Assembly: GCA_001632435.1 (NCBI GenBank)
Contig: KV423975.1
Coordinates: 1 to 64,000, forward strand
Reading direction: 5' to 3'
DNA from: Calocera cornea HHB12733
Lineage: Eukaryota; Basidiomycota; Dacrymycetes; Dacrymycetales; Dacrymycetaceae
Length of the DNA: 64,000 nucleotides
The notes under the pieces are model-generated. The model had not been told where the DNA came from, made no database searches, and was given only the letters and a program-made list of their open reading frames with translations. Below, in pieces: positions 26,146-36,599 of this stretch (position 1 is its first letter; the number at the start of each line of letters is the position of its first letter). Made by a program: the position numbers and the translations under genes.

Positions 26146-27708
26146 GCAAGAACAACTTTTGGCTCCTGCTTGCCCAGGAAAGACCCCCTAATGGTCTCCC
26201 TGCTTCCTACAAGTCAATAGGGTATCATTAATCATGTGTAAACAAGGTGACATCCACAGCAGGCTGTGTAAGGAGATATAACCAAAAGTTGCAACCAAAC
26301 AGATTGTCCGAAAACAAGTTTTTGCTCTCCCTCTTCAAGGCAAGCTCCACTGTAGGTTCCCAGGAATTCCTAGCACTCATCAATGTCTCATTGACTGTCT
26401 GCAATGGAGAAGGCTGCAGGGGAGGCTGTGTGATGGAGATATGAACAAAAGCTGTACACATGGTGTGTATGTACAGGCACAATAAATACTTTGCTATTTT
26501 CTCCTGGGAGTCATCCTGTTGGTGGGTCCCACTCAAACAGCAATCAGCAGTCTTCCATTTGGGTGATCTGCAGGGAGTTGGTGTGGTGGGAAAAGCTATT
26601 AATTAGTACATGCATAAACAATGCACATACAACACAATACATCCAAAGGGGTAACCCATTCTGTCCCCATCATGGTAGTTGTCATCCATCATTGGGGGAC
26701 TGCCTGCCCAGCACAACCACCTTGACATCCGAGGACCATACCATAACTGGTGAAAGGACCGCTGAGACAGTCCTCACTGATGACCCAATCCAGATAGTGT
26801 TGCTCCCAAGTACTGTTAAGACTGTTCTGTATTTCAAGACATCTAGATGCAATACAGGAGTGGTGGTACAACAAGGGAAAGTATATGGAAGCAAATACAA
26901 GAGGGAAGTGGCAAAGATCCCTGGCAGGGGGGTCACAGCCACTGAAGTAAGAGGAAGGGAGCAGAAAAGGATATAGAAGATACAACATGAGTAAGGGAAC
27001 CTTACAACTGGATAGAGTAGCCAGATCTCAACCTGGATGGAGGATCTGTCCAGAGCAGATACAGCCAAGCAATTGATTCCATGGAAGCAATTGGATGACC
27101 AGAAGCAATGCTGTCATTTGAAGCAATGATGTTACAGAAGCAGTTGACATGATGGAAGCAATTGACTATGCAGAAGCAATCAACTAAATGGAGGCAATTT
27201 GTATGGCAGAGGTAGAAGGAGAAACTGAGGCAATCAGAATGATGGAAGCAATTACATGGACGGAAGCCATTGGTCCAACAGACGCAGGTAATCAACTGGA
27301 GCAGGCCTCCCAAGCAGAAGAAACTCAGTGGGTGAGACAGGTCTCTAACACAGAAGGTTTATTGTTTCATTGAGTGGAAGCAGAGCTTGCCCTGAGTGGA
27401 CAGAAGCAACTGATCAAGCTAAGACACTCAGCAAGTGAGACAGGTCTCTGACATAGAAGGTTACTGTCTCATTGAGTGGAAGCAGAGCTTCTCCAGCTGA
27501 GACACCTGTGGGTGAGACAGGTCTCTGACATGCAAGGTGATTGTCTCATCAGGCAGAAGCAGAGCTTTTGCCAATCAGACAGAAGCAATTGAACAAGCTG
27601 AGACACTCAGCAGGGGAGACAGATCTGATATAGAAGGTTATTGTTTCATTGAGCAGAAGCAGAGCTTGTCTGGCTGAGGCACCCTGTAGGTGAGACAGGT
27701 CAGACATA
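26146..27708 (-). repeat. Right arm of the giant inverted repeat, inner part
   Basis: Inverted copy of about 18600-19895, almost identical across the inner 1.1 kb. Its outer end carries five copies of a GTGAGACAGGTCTCTGACA minisatellite unit (27332, 27435, 27512, 27613, 27690), where the left arm has about two. The arm is interrupted at 27708 by a mariner element and resumes at 30833. Confidence 0.85.
26751..27006 (-). mobile_element. 256-bp solo LTR in the right arm
   Basis: Mirror copy of 19080-19335 with target duplication ACTGG at 26746-26750 and 27007-27011. Confidence 0.85.
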
Positions 27709-27793
27709 CAGTAGGGAACTTAAATATTGCAAAAAAACTTCCGCACACACATTGCCGCACTGATTGCCTGTACTGATTGCTGTTGTTTATTTA

Positions 27794-28554
27794 ATGTGGT
27801 CCATCAGGGACCGGGTCATATCAGGGAGTGGGTCACCCACACAGCCACACCAACCTGTTACTTTGCAAATGTAGTTTCTTTTTCATCACAATACCAAATC
27901 AATCCCAGAAAAGAGTAAGGGCTTCAGGATGACCAGATGCTGCAGTCTCCAGTTTAATTTGTTCCAGTATCTCCCCCCTAAGACCTGTATGACCTATTTA
28001 CTGATGCACAGCCACAACTGTAGAATCTTGTGTCTATGGCTGATATCTCTTGCAACAAGCAATCTGTCCAGTAGAGAGTATCAGGCACTTGTTCAGGGTA
28101 TGAACTAGCCATGGGCAAGAAGGATTGGGCTGGAGAGGCCTGGATTTGGAGCTATGCTCAATCATGGCCCTTATCTTGCACCAGATGGGTAGATTTCCAC
28201 AAACAGGCAGATCCAGCCCAATCCCTGCAGCACACAGCTTCTATCTACAGTCAATAGATACCCTGTACTCTGCCCTGGGTAGATTGGCCTTGTTGCAAGA
28301 GATATCAGCCATAGATGCAAGATTCTACAGTTGTGGCTGTGCATCAGTAAATAGGTCATACAGGTCTTAGGGGGGAGATACTGGAACAAATTAAACTGGA
28401 GACTGCAGCATCTGGTCATCCTGAAGCCCTTACTCTTTTCTGGGATTGATTTGGTATTGTGATGAAAAAGAAACTACATTTGCAAAGTAACAGGTTGTTG
28501 TGGCTGTGTGGGTGACCCACTCCCTGATATGACCCGGTCCCTGATGGACCACAT
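27794..28554. mobile_element. Foldback MITE, copy A (761 bp)
   Basis: The element starts ATGTGGTCCATCAGG and ends with its inverse, flanked by TA. The two halves are inverted copies over several hundred bases, leaving a short loop near 28110-28230. Inner parts (ACACAGCCAC, CCTGTTACTTTG) match copy B at 43939-44695. Confidence 0.82.
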
Positions 28555-28556
28555 TA

Positions 28557-30150
28557 CTGATTGCTCGCAATCACAAATAGTAATGCATACCATATTCATA
28601 CCTGTGCTTGAAGGTGGCGATGTCCCCAACACACTTTGCTATGGCACCAACCACTCCACACCAGAAACAGCCGTGATATGTCTACTGCTCGCCAACAAAG
28701 CAGAGCTGCTGTGCGTTACAATGGGCCTACAAGCTACCCGCCACAAATCTTGCCAAGAAGCTCTGAATGAGCGTCTCCTTGGTCTATCACAATGGAAGAA
28801 GTTCAGCAGCAACAACAGTGATGTTTACGAGCCCATTCAGGGCAGGGGCCATAAGCCATTGGCTACGATGAGCAACAAATGGCATGCGGCAATGCAAATC
28901 CGCTGGGGTCAGGCACACGATGCTGCTGACCTGCAGCAAAAGTTCTACCCCCATGTCACTGTGCAAACCTTGCATTGCTGGCTTTGAGCTGCTGGTCTGA
29001 AGGCCTATATCAAGAAGAAGCGACCTGCATTAACCAACAAACACAAGGCTAAGCGACAGAAATGGGCAAAGCACCATTGGAGCTGGGATGCCGAGGATTG
29101 GGACGACATTGTGTTCACTGATGAGTGTTGTGTGTCACTCCACAGCTTGGACAGTGCTATCTGGTGTTGGTGCAAGCCTGGGGAAGGTCTGTTGCCCCAC
29201 TATGTCAGGCTGACGAAGAAGTATGGGGGTGGAAAAGGTGTTATGGTGTGGGGGTGCATCACCTTGCATGGGGTAGGCCGACTGTACCATATTGACGGTA
29301 CACTCAATGGCCCGGGATACGTCCAATTGCTCCAGGATGCATTCCTGGGCACAATGGCTGACCTCCAGAAGGCACCATGGGAATATATCTTTCAGCAGGA
29401 TGGCGCAAGTTGCCATACTTCTGCTGTTGCCCGCAACTGGTTTGAGGAGAATGGGGTGTGGTGTGTCACATGGCCAGCAAACTCCTGCGACCTGAATCCA
29501 ATCAAGCATGTCTGGGCTTACCTCAAGAAGTGAGTTCATAGCGCTTTGCCCAATGCAAGGAATGCCAATCAGTTGTGGGAGGTCATTCAAGATGAGTGGA
29601 GCAATGTGAGGGCACACCACAGTAACGAGGCTGCCTGATGGTAGACAAGTACAAGAGTCAAGTGGAATAGGTGGAGTAGTGACGTATGAGGGGGTTTGAG
29701 TATAGCGGAATAGGTGTATGATTGACCGAGTGCCTAAGTCCCTATGGTGGGGGATTCCTCAGAGACCAGATCTGAGGAGCTAAGGGGCCTAAAGCCCACC
29801 TATATATACCCTACAGACCTGCATGGGTCAGAGCATGGAACCCATCATGGGGCACATCATGGAGCAGGTCATGGAACGAGGCTGCGCGTGTATGAGTCGT
29901 GGCTGCTGAGTCGTGATGAGTGGCCAGACTCATGGCTGTGCAGTTGTCCGGGCCACACTCTAGACCATAGGCCTGGACCCTGAAGGCTGGATTCCCTGTT
30001 GGGAAGTGCTTCTGAAGCAAGTAAGAGCCGAATAAGGAAGGAAAATAGAGTGTCCCCTGACAAGCAAGATTCCCTCCGACTTCATCCGGAAGTTATATGA
30101 CTCTATGCCTTGACGTGTTGCAGCTGTCAGGGAGGTGAAGGGGGCAAATA
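28557..30150 (+). pseudogene. Tc1/mariner DDE transposase with TGA stops and an LTR insertion
   Basis: The N-terminal part (about 28640-28987) resembles the helix-turn-helix linker (KFYPHVTVQTLHCW). After a TGA at 28985 comes GLKAYIKKKRPALT, then the catalytic part: first D in DDIVFTDECCVS, second D in YIFQQDGASCHTS, and DLNPIKHVWAYLKK where the family usually has PIExxW. The third catalytic residue thus appears changed (K at the E position). Further TGA stops are at 29531 and 30111. The frame is split by the solo LTR at 29605-30062 and resumes IPSDFIRKLYDSMP. Each TGA stands where the family commonly has Arg. Confidence 0.88.
29605..30062 (-). mobile_element. 458-bp solo LTR inside the mariner transposase
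   Basis: Runs TGTGAGGGCAC...GTCCCCTGACA with perfect 5-bp duplications AGCAA at 29600-29604 and 30063-30067. It carries the TATA-like CTATATATACCC and the CAGAGACCAGATCTGAGG palindrome. It is a diverged relative of 22892-23377 in inverse orientation. Confidence 0.92.
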
Positions 30151-30287
30151 CTAAGTATTGACCATCTCTTTAACTTAATTTAATTAAGGTATATAGTTTT
30201 ACAATATGGTTTTCGAATAATGAGCTGTTTTGACATGGGGCGAGGCCCACAACATTCCTCATGATGGAGGAATGTTTCACAATATTA

Positions 30288-30816
30288 GAGCCTGTTCGGC
30301 TACCAGAAACTGCTCAGATACAGGAGCGCATCTGGCCATTTGCCTCCGCCGCATCTGGGTCAGATGCGGACCTGTTCGGATACCAGAAATGCAAGAGATG
30401 CGCTGAGATACACCTCAAACCTGTATCTGTTTGAGATGCGCTCTCATCATCCTGAACATGCCGCGTTGCCAAACCCTTCCAGAATAATATGCACCCACCT
30501 CACTCAGCAGAAATGTACAACTTTAGTGGGTGAATACTGGCATGTTTCATGAAGATGAGTCATAACATAAATTACAATTTCAAGAAAATAAAAATACAGG
30601 GAAATGAGCGAGAACCATGCAGAATGGAGAGGAGCACAACCATCTCAGTGGAAGCAATTATTGCGGAGATCACCCCTGAGATACTCCGATGTATCCAGGA
30701 ATCGAACGGCCTCTCACCTTGCAAAACACGGTGTTAGGGCGTATCGCATCTCAGGGTTTCTGCGTGGCCTCAGATGTGCTAACTCAGATACGGTCACCCG
30801 GTATCCGAACAGGCTC
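30288..30816. mobile_element. PIF/Harbinger-like MITE (529 bp)
   Basis: The terminal repeat GAGCCTGTTCGG at the left matches CCGAACAGGCTC at the right, and 3-bp TTA duplications lie at 30285-30287 and 30817-30819. A third GACCTGTTCGGATACC copy is internal, near 30370. A 3-bp TWA duplication is the Harbinger hallmark. No coding capacity. Confidence 0.85.
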
Positions 30817-30832
30817 TTAAAGTTCCCTACTG

Positions 30833-31560
30833 TAGAAGGTTAGTGTTTCATCAGGCAAAAGCAGAGCTTGTGTCAATCAGAAAGAAGCAAGCAATTGAGC
30901 TGAGATACACCTCAGCAGTGGAAGCAATTGATCAATTAATCAATCTGAGTGAGACAGGCCTCCTAAGCAGAAGCAATCAATGAAGCTGAGACAGGCATGC
31001 CAAAAGCATCCCCTAGCGGAGGTAATGCCAAATTGGAGGAAAATGAATAGCAGAAGTAAATCCCTTGTTCCCTCACAGCTTCTTTGCTTCTGCATTCACC
31101 AGAAAGTTGGTGTAAGGGTCTGCATTCCTGGTGGACGCATTGTGAAGTGATTTTGGGATAGGGCCTCAGTCCCACATGTTCATGGTGGAAGTACATTCTA
31201 GGGCGGAAGCAGCCCACCCAAGATGGGACTAAACCCAATGCTGGGACTAAACCTCCAGGCAGAAGTAAAGTCTGTCGCAGAAGCAAACACCGGTATGGAA
31301 GCAAATGTCTCCATGGAAGCACACTGGATGACAGGAGCAGATTCCATGGCGGAAGCAAATACTTTGTCGGAAACAAAATCCCCAGCAGAATTAACTGGAT
31401 TCCGTAAACACCGAAGTAAGCGGACACAAATGTTACCATGGAAGTAATTTGGCAAGCGGAAGCACGCATGTTGAAGCCAGGAGCGGAAGGAAATGCCGAG
31501 ACAAAGAATGTCGTGAAAGCGAAGCACAAGTGGAGTTACTTACATCTAAGTGTCAGCGTG
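30833..31560 (-). repeat. Outer right arm and GGAAGCA-rich flank of island 1
   Basis: 30833-31190 pairs with about 18272-18600 of the left arm. From 31200 to about 31560 there are many GGAAGCA, GAAGTAA and GCGGAAGC motifs every 15-30 bp without coding sequence. The left arm has fewer CpGs lost here than this copy. Confidence 0.7.
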
Positions 31561-31859
31561 ATCACAGGGGAAGCAAAGTCCTGAAATGTCCCGAACAGAC
31601 GAGACAGCAGTCGGAGGCATATTTGTACAAGCTATTATGTGCTCTGTGGTGTTCCTTGTGTATAGAGAGAGCATGTCTCCTCAGGCTATGTGGCTTACCT
31701 CCCTCTCTCTCTGACCCTGCTGTAACGCTTCTAGCGGAGCCAAGGAGGATGAATTGCACCGGTAGAGCAGCACATGCACAGGTTGCATCAGTGATTAAGG
31801 AGGAGACCGGAGCAGACGCGTTTCACAGAGCTCGTATAGTCAGGACTTGTTTGTTAGGG

Positions 31860-33037
31860 TCATGTTCGTAAGCCGATGCACACATTAACCCAACCATCAG
31901 CGCCAGCTAATGATGCGCCCAACCAACCAATTTCAGCATCCAGCGGCGGCTCAATACCTTGAACCACAATATATGCCCCGTGGAGGTTTATGTTCTGTGA
32001 ACTTTTGCCACCAGGGAACAGGAGTGGCAAGTGTGACGAGAGAAGATCGCCCAATGTAGCGTGAACACCTGTAAACCCGATCAGCTAGCGTCAGCAGTGA
32101 AGCACGGTGAGGAATGCTCGCCGTTGTCCATCAGAGGAGGATACAGATCTTGCAGCGCAGGAGAGTCGGGCAGAAACAAACGAATTGGGACCGATCGAAC
32201 AGCGTATGCGTCGTTGGTAGTGCCTGCCCCTGATCCATCTGGGTTTGGTGTCGGAGGCGTCGATCCGAGGGACGGGGACGATGGGTTGGGGTGAGGGAAT
32301 GTCTTTGAAGCAACTTTCCAGAAATTGTCGAAGTTATCTATGAGGTAAGATCAACCAGAGTGAATCATCCTTCCTGAACGTGCAACCCACGTTCTCGGAT
32401 ACCATCCCAAAGACCGTCTTGCTCCGCCTTTCTAAGGCTGGTCATGCGCCGTGTACTTCCCCATCGAAGGAAGTCCGCTTCTTTAGATTGAGACATGAAT
32501 GAAGATTTGAGAGTATCAAGGGAGGGCGTCATTAGCAGCTTATCGGTGGGGGGATTGGTGAGGTGAAGGAGCAGAGTCATTGGGGCGGCCAACGTGGAGG
32601 ATGAAGTCGGGAAGTAGGATTCTGCTGCGAACGCGGTGACCATATGTGCATCGTATAGCAAACCTATGGGCCAATGCCTTTAACCAATAGTGAGCATGCA
32701 GGGCTAACTGGGGCGCAGTGAACCAAAGCACCACTTCATTACACCGCCATTCTCGGTTTCGAACCACCAATCTTCCTCTCTCACAGCAGCAGCAGCATTT
32801 TCGTCCATAACGAGATCACACATATTCTTGCGGATCTCTGGTATCAGGAGGGGAAGGTAGGAAATCCTGGGAGCCTGGATCTATGTGCAGTGTTAGGTAG
32901 GAGTCGAGTCGAGCGCTTGAACCAACATAGTATGTGTCAAGCAGACGATCTGATGACGTCGGCAGCGATGTAGGGGCCAGTTTTATGGCGATAGGCACGG
33001 TGCCATCCCACACTAATTGACGGAAGAGGGAGACCAT
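31860..33037 (-). CDS. ATG5: Autophagy protein Atg5
   Basis: Atg5 is joined to Atg12 and, with Atg16, promotes Atg8 lipidation on the phagophore. The exons give SLFRQLVWDGTVPI (ubiquitin-like fold A start), QAPRISYLPLLIPEIRKN, EEDWWFETENGG, WHWPIGLLYDAHM, TLLLHLTNPPTDKLL, SQSKEADFLRWGSTRRMT and DNFDNFWKVAS. They continue to SVPIRLFLPDSPALQDLYPP and finish WLGASLAGADGWVNVCIGLR. The Lys in MSQSKEADF is the expected Atg12 acceptor. The intron at 32069-32121 has a GC donor. The start at 33037 matches the usual short N-terminus; an open frame continues upstream without family likeness. It is divergent from the PRKRIP1-family gene and borders island 1 at its 3' side. Confidence 0.93.
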
Positions 33038-33489
33038 GTCAGTATACACGTCTAGTAAGTAAGGGAGAAAGAGGGGATGGTGCAGGAGACGCTGAAGCGT
33101 GGGTTGCTTGATGCCCGCCCTGACCATAAGAGTGGCGCTCGTCACTGGGTAATTGGCTCCATCTGCTTCCGTGTTCCCAGCACGAAACTTCGACCGGGCT
33201 GTTCGAGGGCGCAAGATCCTCGCCTCCGGCTCTACCAGTAAGAAATTCCACCAGCGGGCGCTTCTACAAAGCTTTTCTGGCTTCCTAGAACCGTGGGGGA
33301 CGCGGGAGCAGAGGACTTAAGTTCAAGGTATTTCCGTCTCTGAAGGTCCCTGTCGACATTCCTTGACGCGGACGCGGGAGTAGATGAAATCAATCTGCTC
33401 TACTGCACTACTGCGGCGCGCGAAGTGATTGTCACCGACCGTCGAAAGCCTCGAGGGTGCGTCCTTCAACCATTCGTCACTAGGCAATA

Positions 33490-34187
33490 ATGGCAACGGA
33501 GAACACCAATGACACCCCCGCAGCACCTGTCAATCGACATGCACCTACGGCATACGAAGTACAACGAGCGCAGCTGGAGAAACTCCTTAAAGATCCAGCC
33601 AAGCCGGTGGTATTGCCTCAAGGGCCAGTGGAGAAGACAGTCCGTGCCCCAAGGGAGATGATGAAGAACGTTCAGGGCTCCAGTGCGGGTGCGGGCAGTG
33701 GCGAATTCCATGTCTACAAACAGAACCGAAGACGGGAGTACGAGAGGATAAAGATCATGGAGGAGCAAAGTGAAAAGGTGAGCAGGTTGAAGCTACTATC
33801 CTCACTGAACGGCCTTCTCACGAATCTACAATGCAGGAAGCAACCACCCGAGAGTTCGAACAACGACGTTTACAGCACCAGATGGAATCCGAAGCGAAAA
33901 CAGCAAAGAATCGTGCCAAGCGACAGAAGCGCAAGGAGCGTACGAAAGGCGCTAAGCACGGAAGTGCAGCCGATCAGGCTGCTGCGCAGGACGCTGGTGA
34001 ACTCGGCTCTGCTTTGAAGAAGCGCAAGTTTGACAATCGAGGTGCCCATGTTATCTTCAGGCATCCGGGGCAGGAAGACAGTGAAGGCGAAAGCGATGGA
34101 GCATCTGGGCCCGCAATCGCCACATCCACAGAAGACCCAGTCGCGATCGTAGAGGACAAGACTATCGTCATAGTGGACGACTCTTGA
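33490..34187 (+). CDS. PRKRIP1-family protein (DUF1168)
   Basis: Two exons joined over an intron at about 33778-33830 give about 215 residues. The family core is clear: PREMMKNVQGSSAGAGSGEF, HVYKQNRRREYERIKIMEEQ, then a basic coiled-coil (AKNRAKRQKRKERTK). The tail is acidic and disordered. Family members are nuclear and found in the spliceosome; human PRKRIP1 contacts U2 in the catalytic complex. Start at the ATG at 33490. It is divergent from ATG5 (452 bp) and convergent with the large disordered-protein gene. Confidence 0.88.
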
Positions 34188-34373
34188 ACCCGACTTCCAG
34201 CTGATGCGTGTTTGATGTAGTGCAGGAGTCTAATGCACATGGACTGGTACGGAAAGAAGAGACGACAATGCATTTGTATACTATACATGACAGCGTCTTG
34301 CTGGTAATTAGTGAGAGCTGTAGTAGAAATCAGCTCGCGTGTATCAGCTGAAGAAGGCCGCTTACAAGTGACC

Positions 34374-36317
34374 TCAGTGATAGGGCAGTTCAAACTGTCT
34401 ACGGTCCAAAGGTGTATAATCTGTGAAATCGTCATACTGACGGTCCGTGGATACCGAAGGGCTTGAACGTCTGTAGTGCCGCCGGTGAGAGTGATGGTCT
34501 GTGGAGCCGCCATCGCCGTCGAAGTCCCCTGGCCGAGCTGCTCTGGACGGTAGGTATGAGATTTCACGGGTAGCATGCTCCGTGAAAATCGCTGGGTTTG
34601 CAGGGGCAGTATACGGATCATCTGGATAGATCCTTGCAGAATACTGCGATTCGGTCGGACCGCCGCCATGATAGGCGACGTGTCTGTCCTCCCTCCCATC
34701 GACAACGGCGCTATAATCCGACGGCGACATGTAGTGCACGTCTTGTTGGGGTCCGAAAGACTCGCGCTGCGTGTATTGTTCATAGGATCGATCTTGATAC
34801 TGGATGTTTCGAGGTGTAGCGTAGTGGGGGCTTGTCTGAGGTGAGTATGGATAGCCCCCTTCGTGGGAGCTTCTGAAGGCTGCTGGAGATGACACCTCGA
34901 ACTCCCGTCGACCGACGTAGCTTCTACTGTATGACGCATTGTCGACGCGCCAGGCTTCGTATGGAGAGCTCGTGGAGCTTCCCCTTGTCGCAGGCTGCCT
35001 GGAGCTCAGGATGCTCTCGGCAGCTAGCTTGGGTAGCTTGAATGGGGGTGAGTTCCGTTCCGATTGCATTAAGCTTGACGAGCGTGGCGGCTCCTGCCGT
35101 CCATCACTGGAGCCATGATAGAAAGTACGCCTCTCATCGGGAATCGATGGCGTTACGGGCCGGCGTTGGCTGGCGAATGAAGCATTTTGGTCGGCAGAGT
35201 GCTGACCCAAATCGTTCCCGGGTCCCCGGGAGCGCCAATTGGGGCTCTTTGCCTGAGACTTGTCGATGTTTAATCGTCCAGGTGGTTCCGGAGCGACATC
35301 CGAAGGTGAGCTACCCAGCTCACGTCTAGTTTTGGTGTCGGACATTGCACTAAGGCTTTCGCTGCCGCTTTGATTTACGTTCTTCCAAGGCAGGGACATG
35401 TCGACATTGGAAGTCGGGATTCGGATGGCGAGATCTCGTTCAGTCGTCAGTGTCCGTGTATCGTCCAGCGAAGCAATGTCGGGATCAAGATTGGATGCAC
35501 CAAGCCGATGCCGGCCGTGTACTTGGCCTGACAACACATGGCCCATTGTTCCACCAGGCACGTCCAAGCGCGATTGAAGCTTGGCAGATCGATCCAGCAA
35601 TGATCCTGTCGATAGGGAGAGACCGGAACGATTGGCGATGCGTTCTGGGTCTTGAGAGGGTACTCCGCGATAGTTCAGAGCAGCGAGACTTCCGCTATCC
35701 TTCCCGAACATGCCAATACTGAGGGATGGATGTGGCGCCTCACCTCCTACGGCGGGACTAATGCATCCAGGATCGACTGCGATTACTGGATGGGAGCCAT
35801 CCTTAATTGCCTTATCCACAGTTATAGAAGAAACGTTGCTAGCGGTCGAGAGGCTTGCTGTCGGCAGTATTGCAGAGTCGAACGAAGAGTTATCCGGTGT
35901 AAAAGGAGCGTCTGATACGGGCAGCCTACTCTGAAATGCCTGCAGAAGGCTGAGGTTGGAATTGGCGAGGCTATTGCCGACTGCACGGGCAGTCTCTGCC
36001 TCAGGTGACACTCTAGGATCATATTGCACAGAAAGAGTTAAATCGGCTGGCGGTACAGCCTGGTAGGCCGTATGGGTGTTGCCAAGAATCTGTCCACTCA
36101 GATCGCGCAATCGCTCCAGATCGCGCAGAAACAGACCCCGCGGATAACTGTGCAGAGGACCAACCTCTGAGGTTAGGAGCCGATGAGTAGCTTCACCGGC
36201 CGGTGCAACAGCAACTTCTCGTCGAGGTACGCCAGATGGAATACTGCGACCTCTTCTAGAGCCGCGACCACGAGACCCCCTGCTGTGGCCATGGCTGGAA
36301 GACCTCCCACGCTTCAT
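34374..36317 (-). CDS. Large disordered Arg/Ser/Gly-rich protein, unknown function
   Basis: One uninterrupted frame of about 647 residues, unusual here where most genes have introns. The N-terminus is basic and RG/RS-rich (MKRGRSSSHGHSRGSRGRGS). A short helical segment follows (FLRDLERLRDLSGQILGNTH). The rest is Ser/Pro/Asp-rich and, near the C-terminus, Tyr-rich (YEQYTQRESFGPQQDVHYMS), ending RRQFELPYH. The basic start suggests RNA binding or a nuclear role, but that is inference. The alternative start at 36338 would add MLTLATC. No family recognised. Confidence 0.6.
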   Translation of the reverse strand: MKRGRSSSHGHSRGSRGRGSRRGRSIPSGVPRREVAVAPAGEATHRLLTSEVGPLHSYPRGLFLRDLERLRDLSGQILGNTHTAYQAVPPADLTLSVQYDPRVSPEAETARAVGNSLANSNLSLLQAFQSRLPVSDAPFTPDNSSFDSAILPTASLSTASNVSSITVDKAIKDGSHPVIAVDPGCISPAVGGEAPHPSLSIGMFGKDSGSLAALNYRGVPSQDPERIANRSGLSLSTGSLLDRSAKLQSRLDVPGGTMGHVLSGQVHGRHRLGASNLDPDIASLDDTRTLTTERDLAIRIPTSNVDMSLPWKNVNQSGSESLSAMSDTKTRRELGSSPSDVAPEPPGRLNIDKSQAKSPNWRSRGPGNDLGQHSADQNASFASQRRPVTPSIPDERRTFYHGSSDGRQEPPRSSSLMQSERNSPPFKLPKLAAESILSSRQPATRGSSTSSPYEAWRVDNASYSRSYVGRREFEVSSPAAFRSSHEGGYPYSPQTSPHYATPRNIQYQDRSYEQYTQRESFGPQQDVHYMSPSDYSAVVDGREDRHVAYHGGGPTESQYSARIYPDDPYTAPANPAIFTEHATREISYLPSRAARPGDFDGDGGSTDHHSHRRHYRRSSPSVSTDRQYDDFTDYTPLDRRQFELPYH

Positions 36318-36599
36318 GCAGGTCGCTAATGTCAGCATTAAGCATTCAGTGGCGATGATTTCGGATGAGGGAATCGCACCTCAGCTGGTTTCACGTGGTA
36401 ATCTCTTGAAACGCTCTAAACCAATACAAAATATTCGACAGCAAGCACAGCAAGCAAACTCAAGTAGTAGCAACAGATCACAGATCAAGGGGGATATTCA
36501 AGAAGGGCCACGATCCAACGAGCCAGACAATGAAGAGAACAACAGTGGAACGGGGTCGCCGAAAGCCTCATGGCATTCCAAGGGACCAGCATCAGATTT

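Larger units (their letters stand above)
27709..30832 (+). mobile_element. Tc1/mariner element with nested insertions
   Basis: Terminal inverted repeats CAGTAGGGAACTT and AAGTTCCCTACTG are flanked by TA at 27707-27708 and 30833-30834. The uninterrupted sequence (gacatagaagg) is present in other minisatellite units. Inside are a foldback MITE (27794-28554), a transposase pseudogene, a solo LTR (29605-30062) and a Harbinger-type MITE (30288-30816). Confidence 0.92.

Noticed and set aside
26491..26976. 161-codon frame present in both arms as a transposon gene
   Set aside because: It crosses LTR boundaries and target duplications, so it is a chance frame duplicated with the arm.
30288..30816. 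hAT-type MITE
   Set aside because: The flanking duplication is 3 bp (TTA), not 8 bp, which fits PIF/Harbinger.
18272..31560. CRISPR array from the regularly repeated GGAAGCA motifs
   Set aside because: Spacing is irregular, the motif is short and degenerate, and the DNA is a fungal nuclear chromosome.
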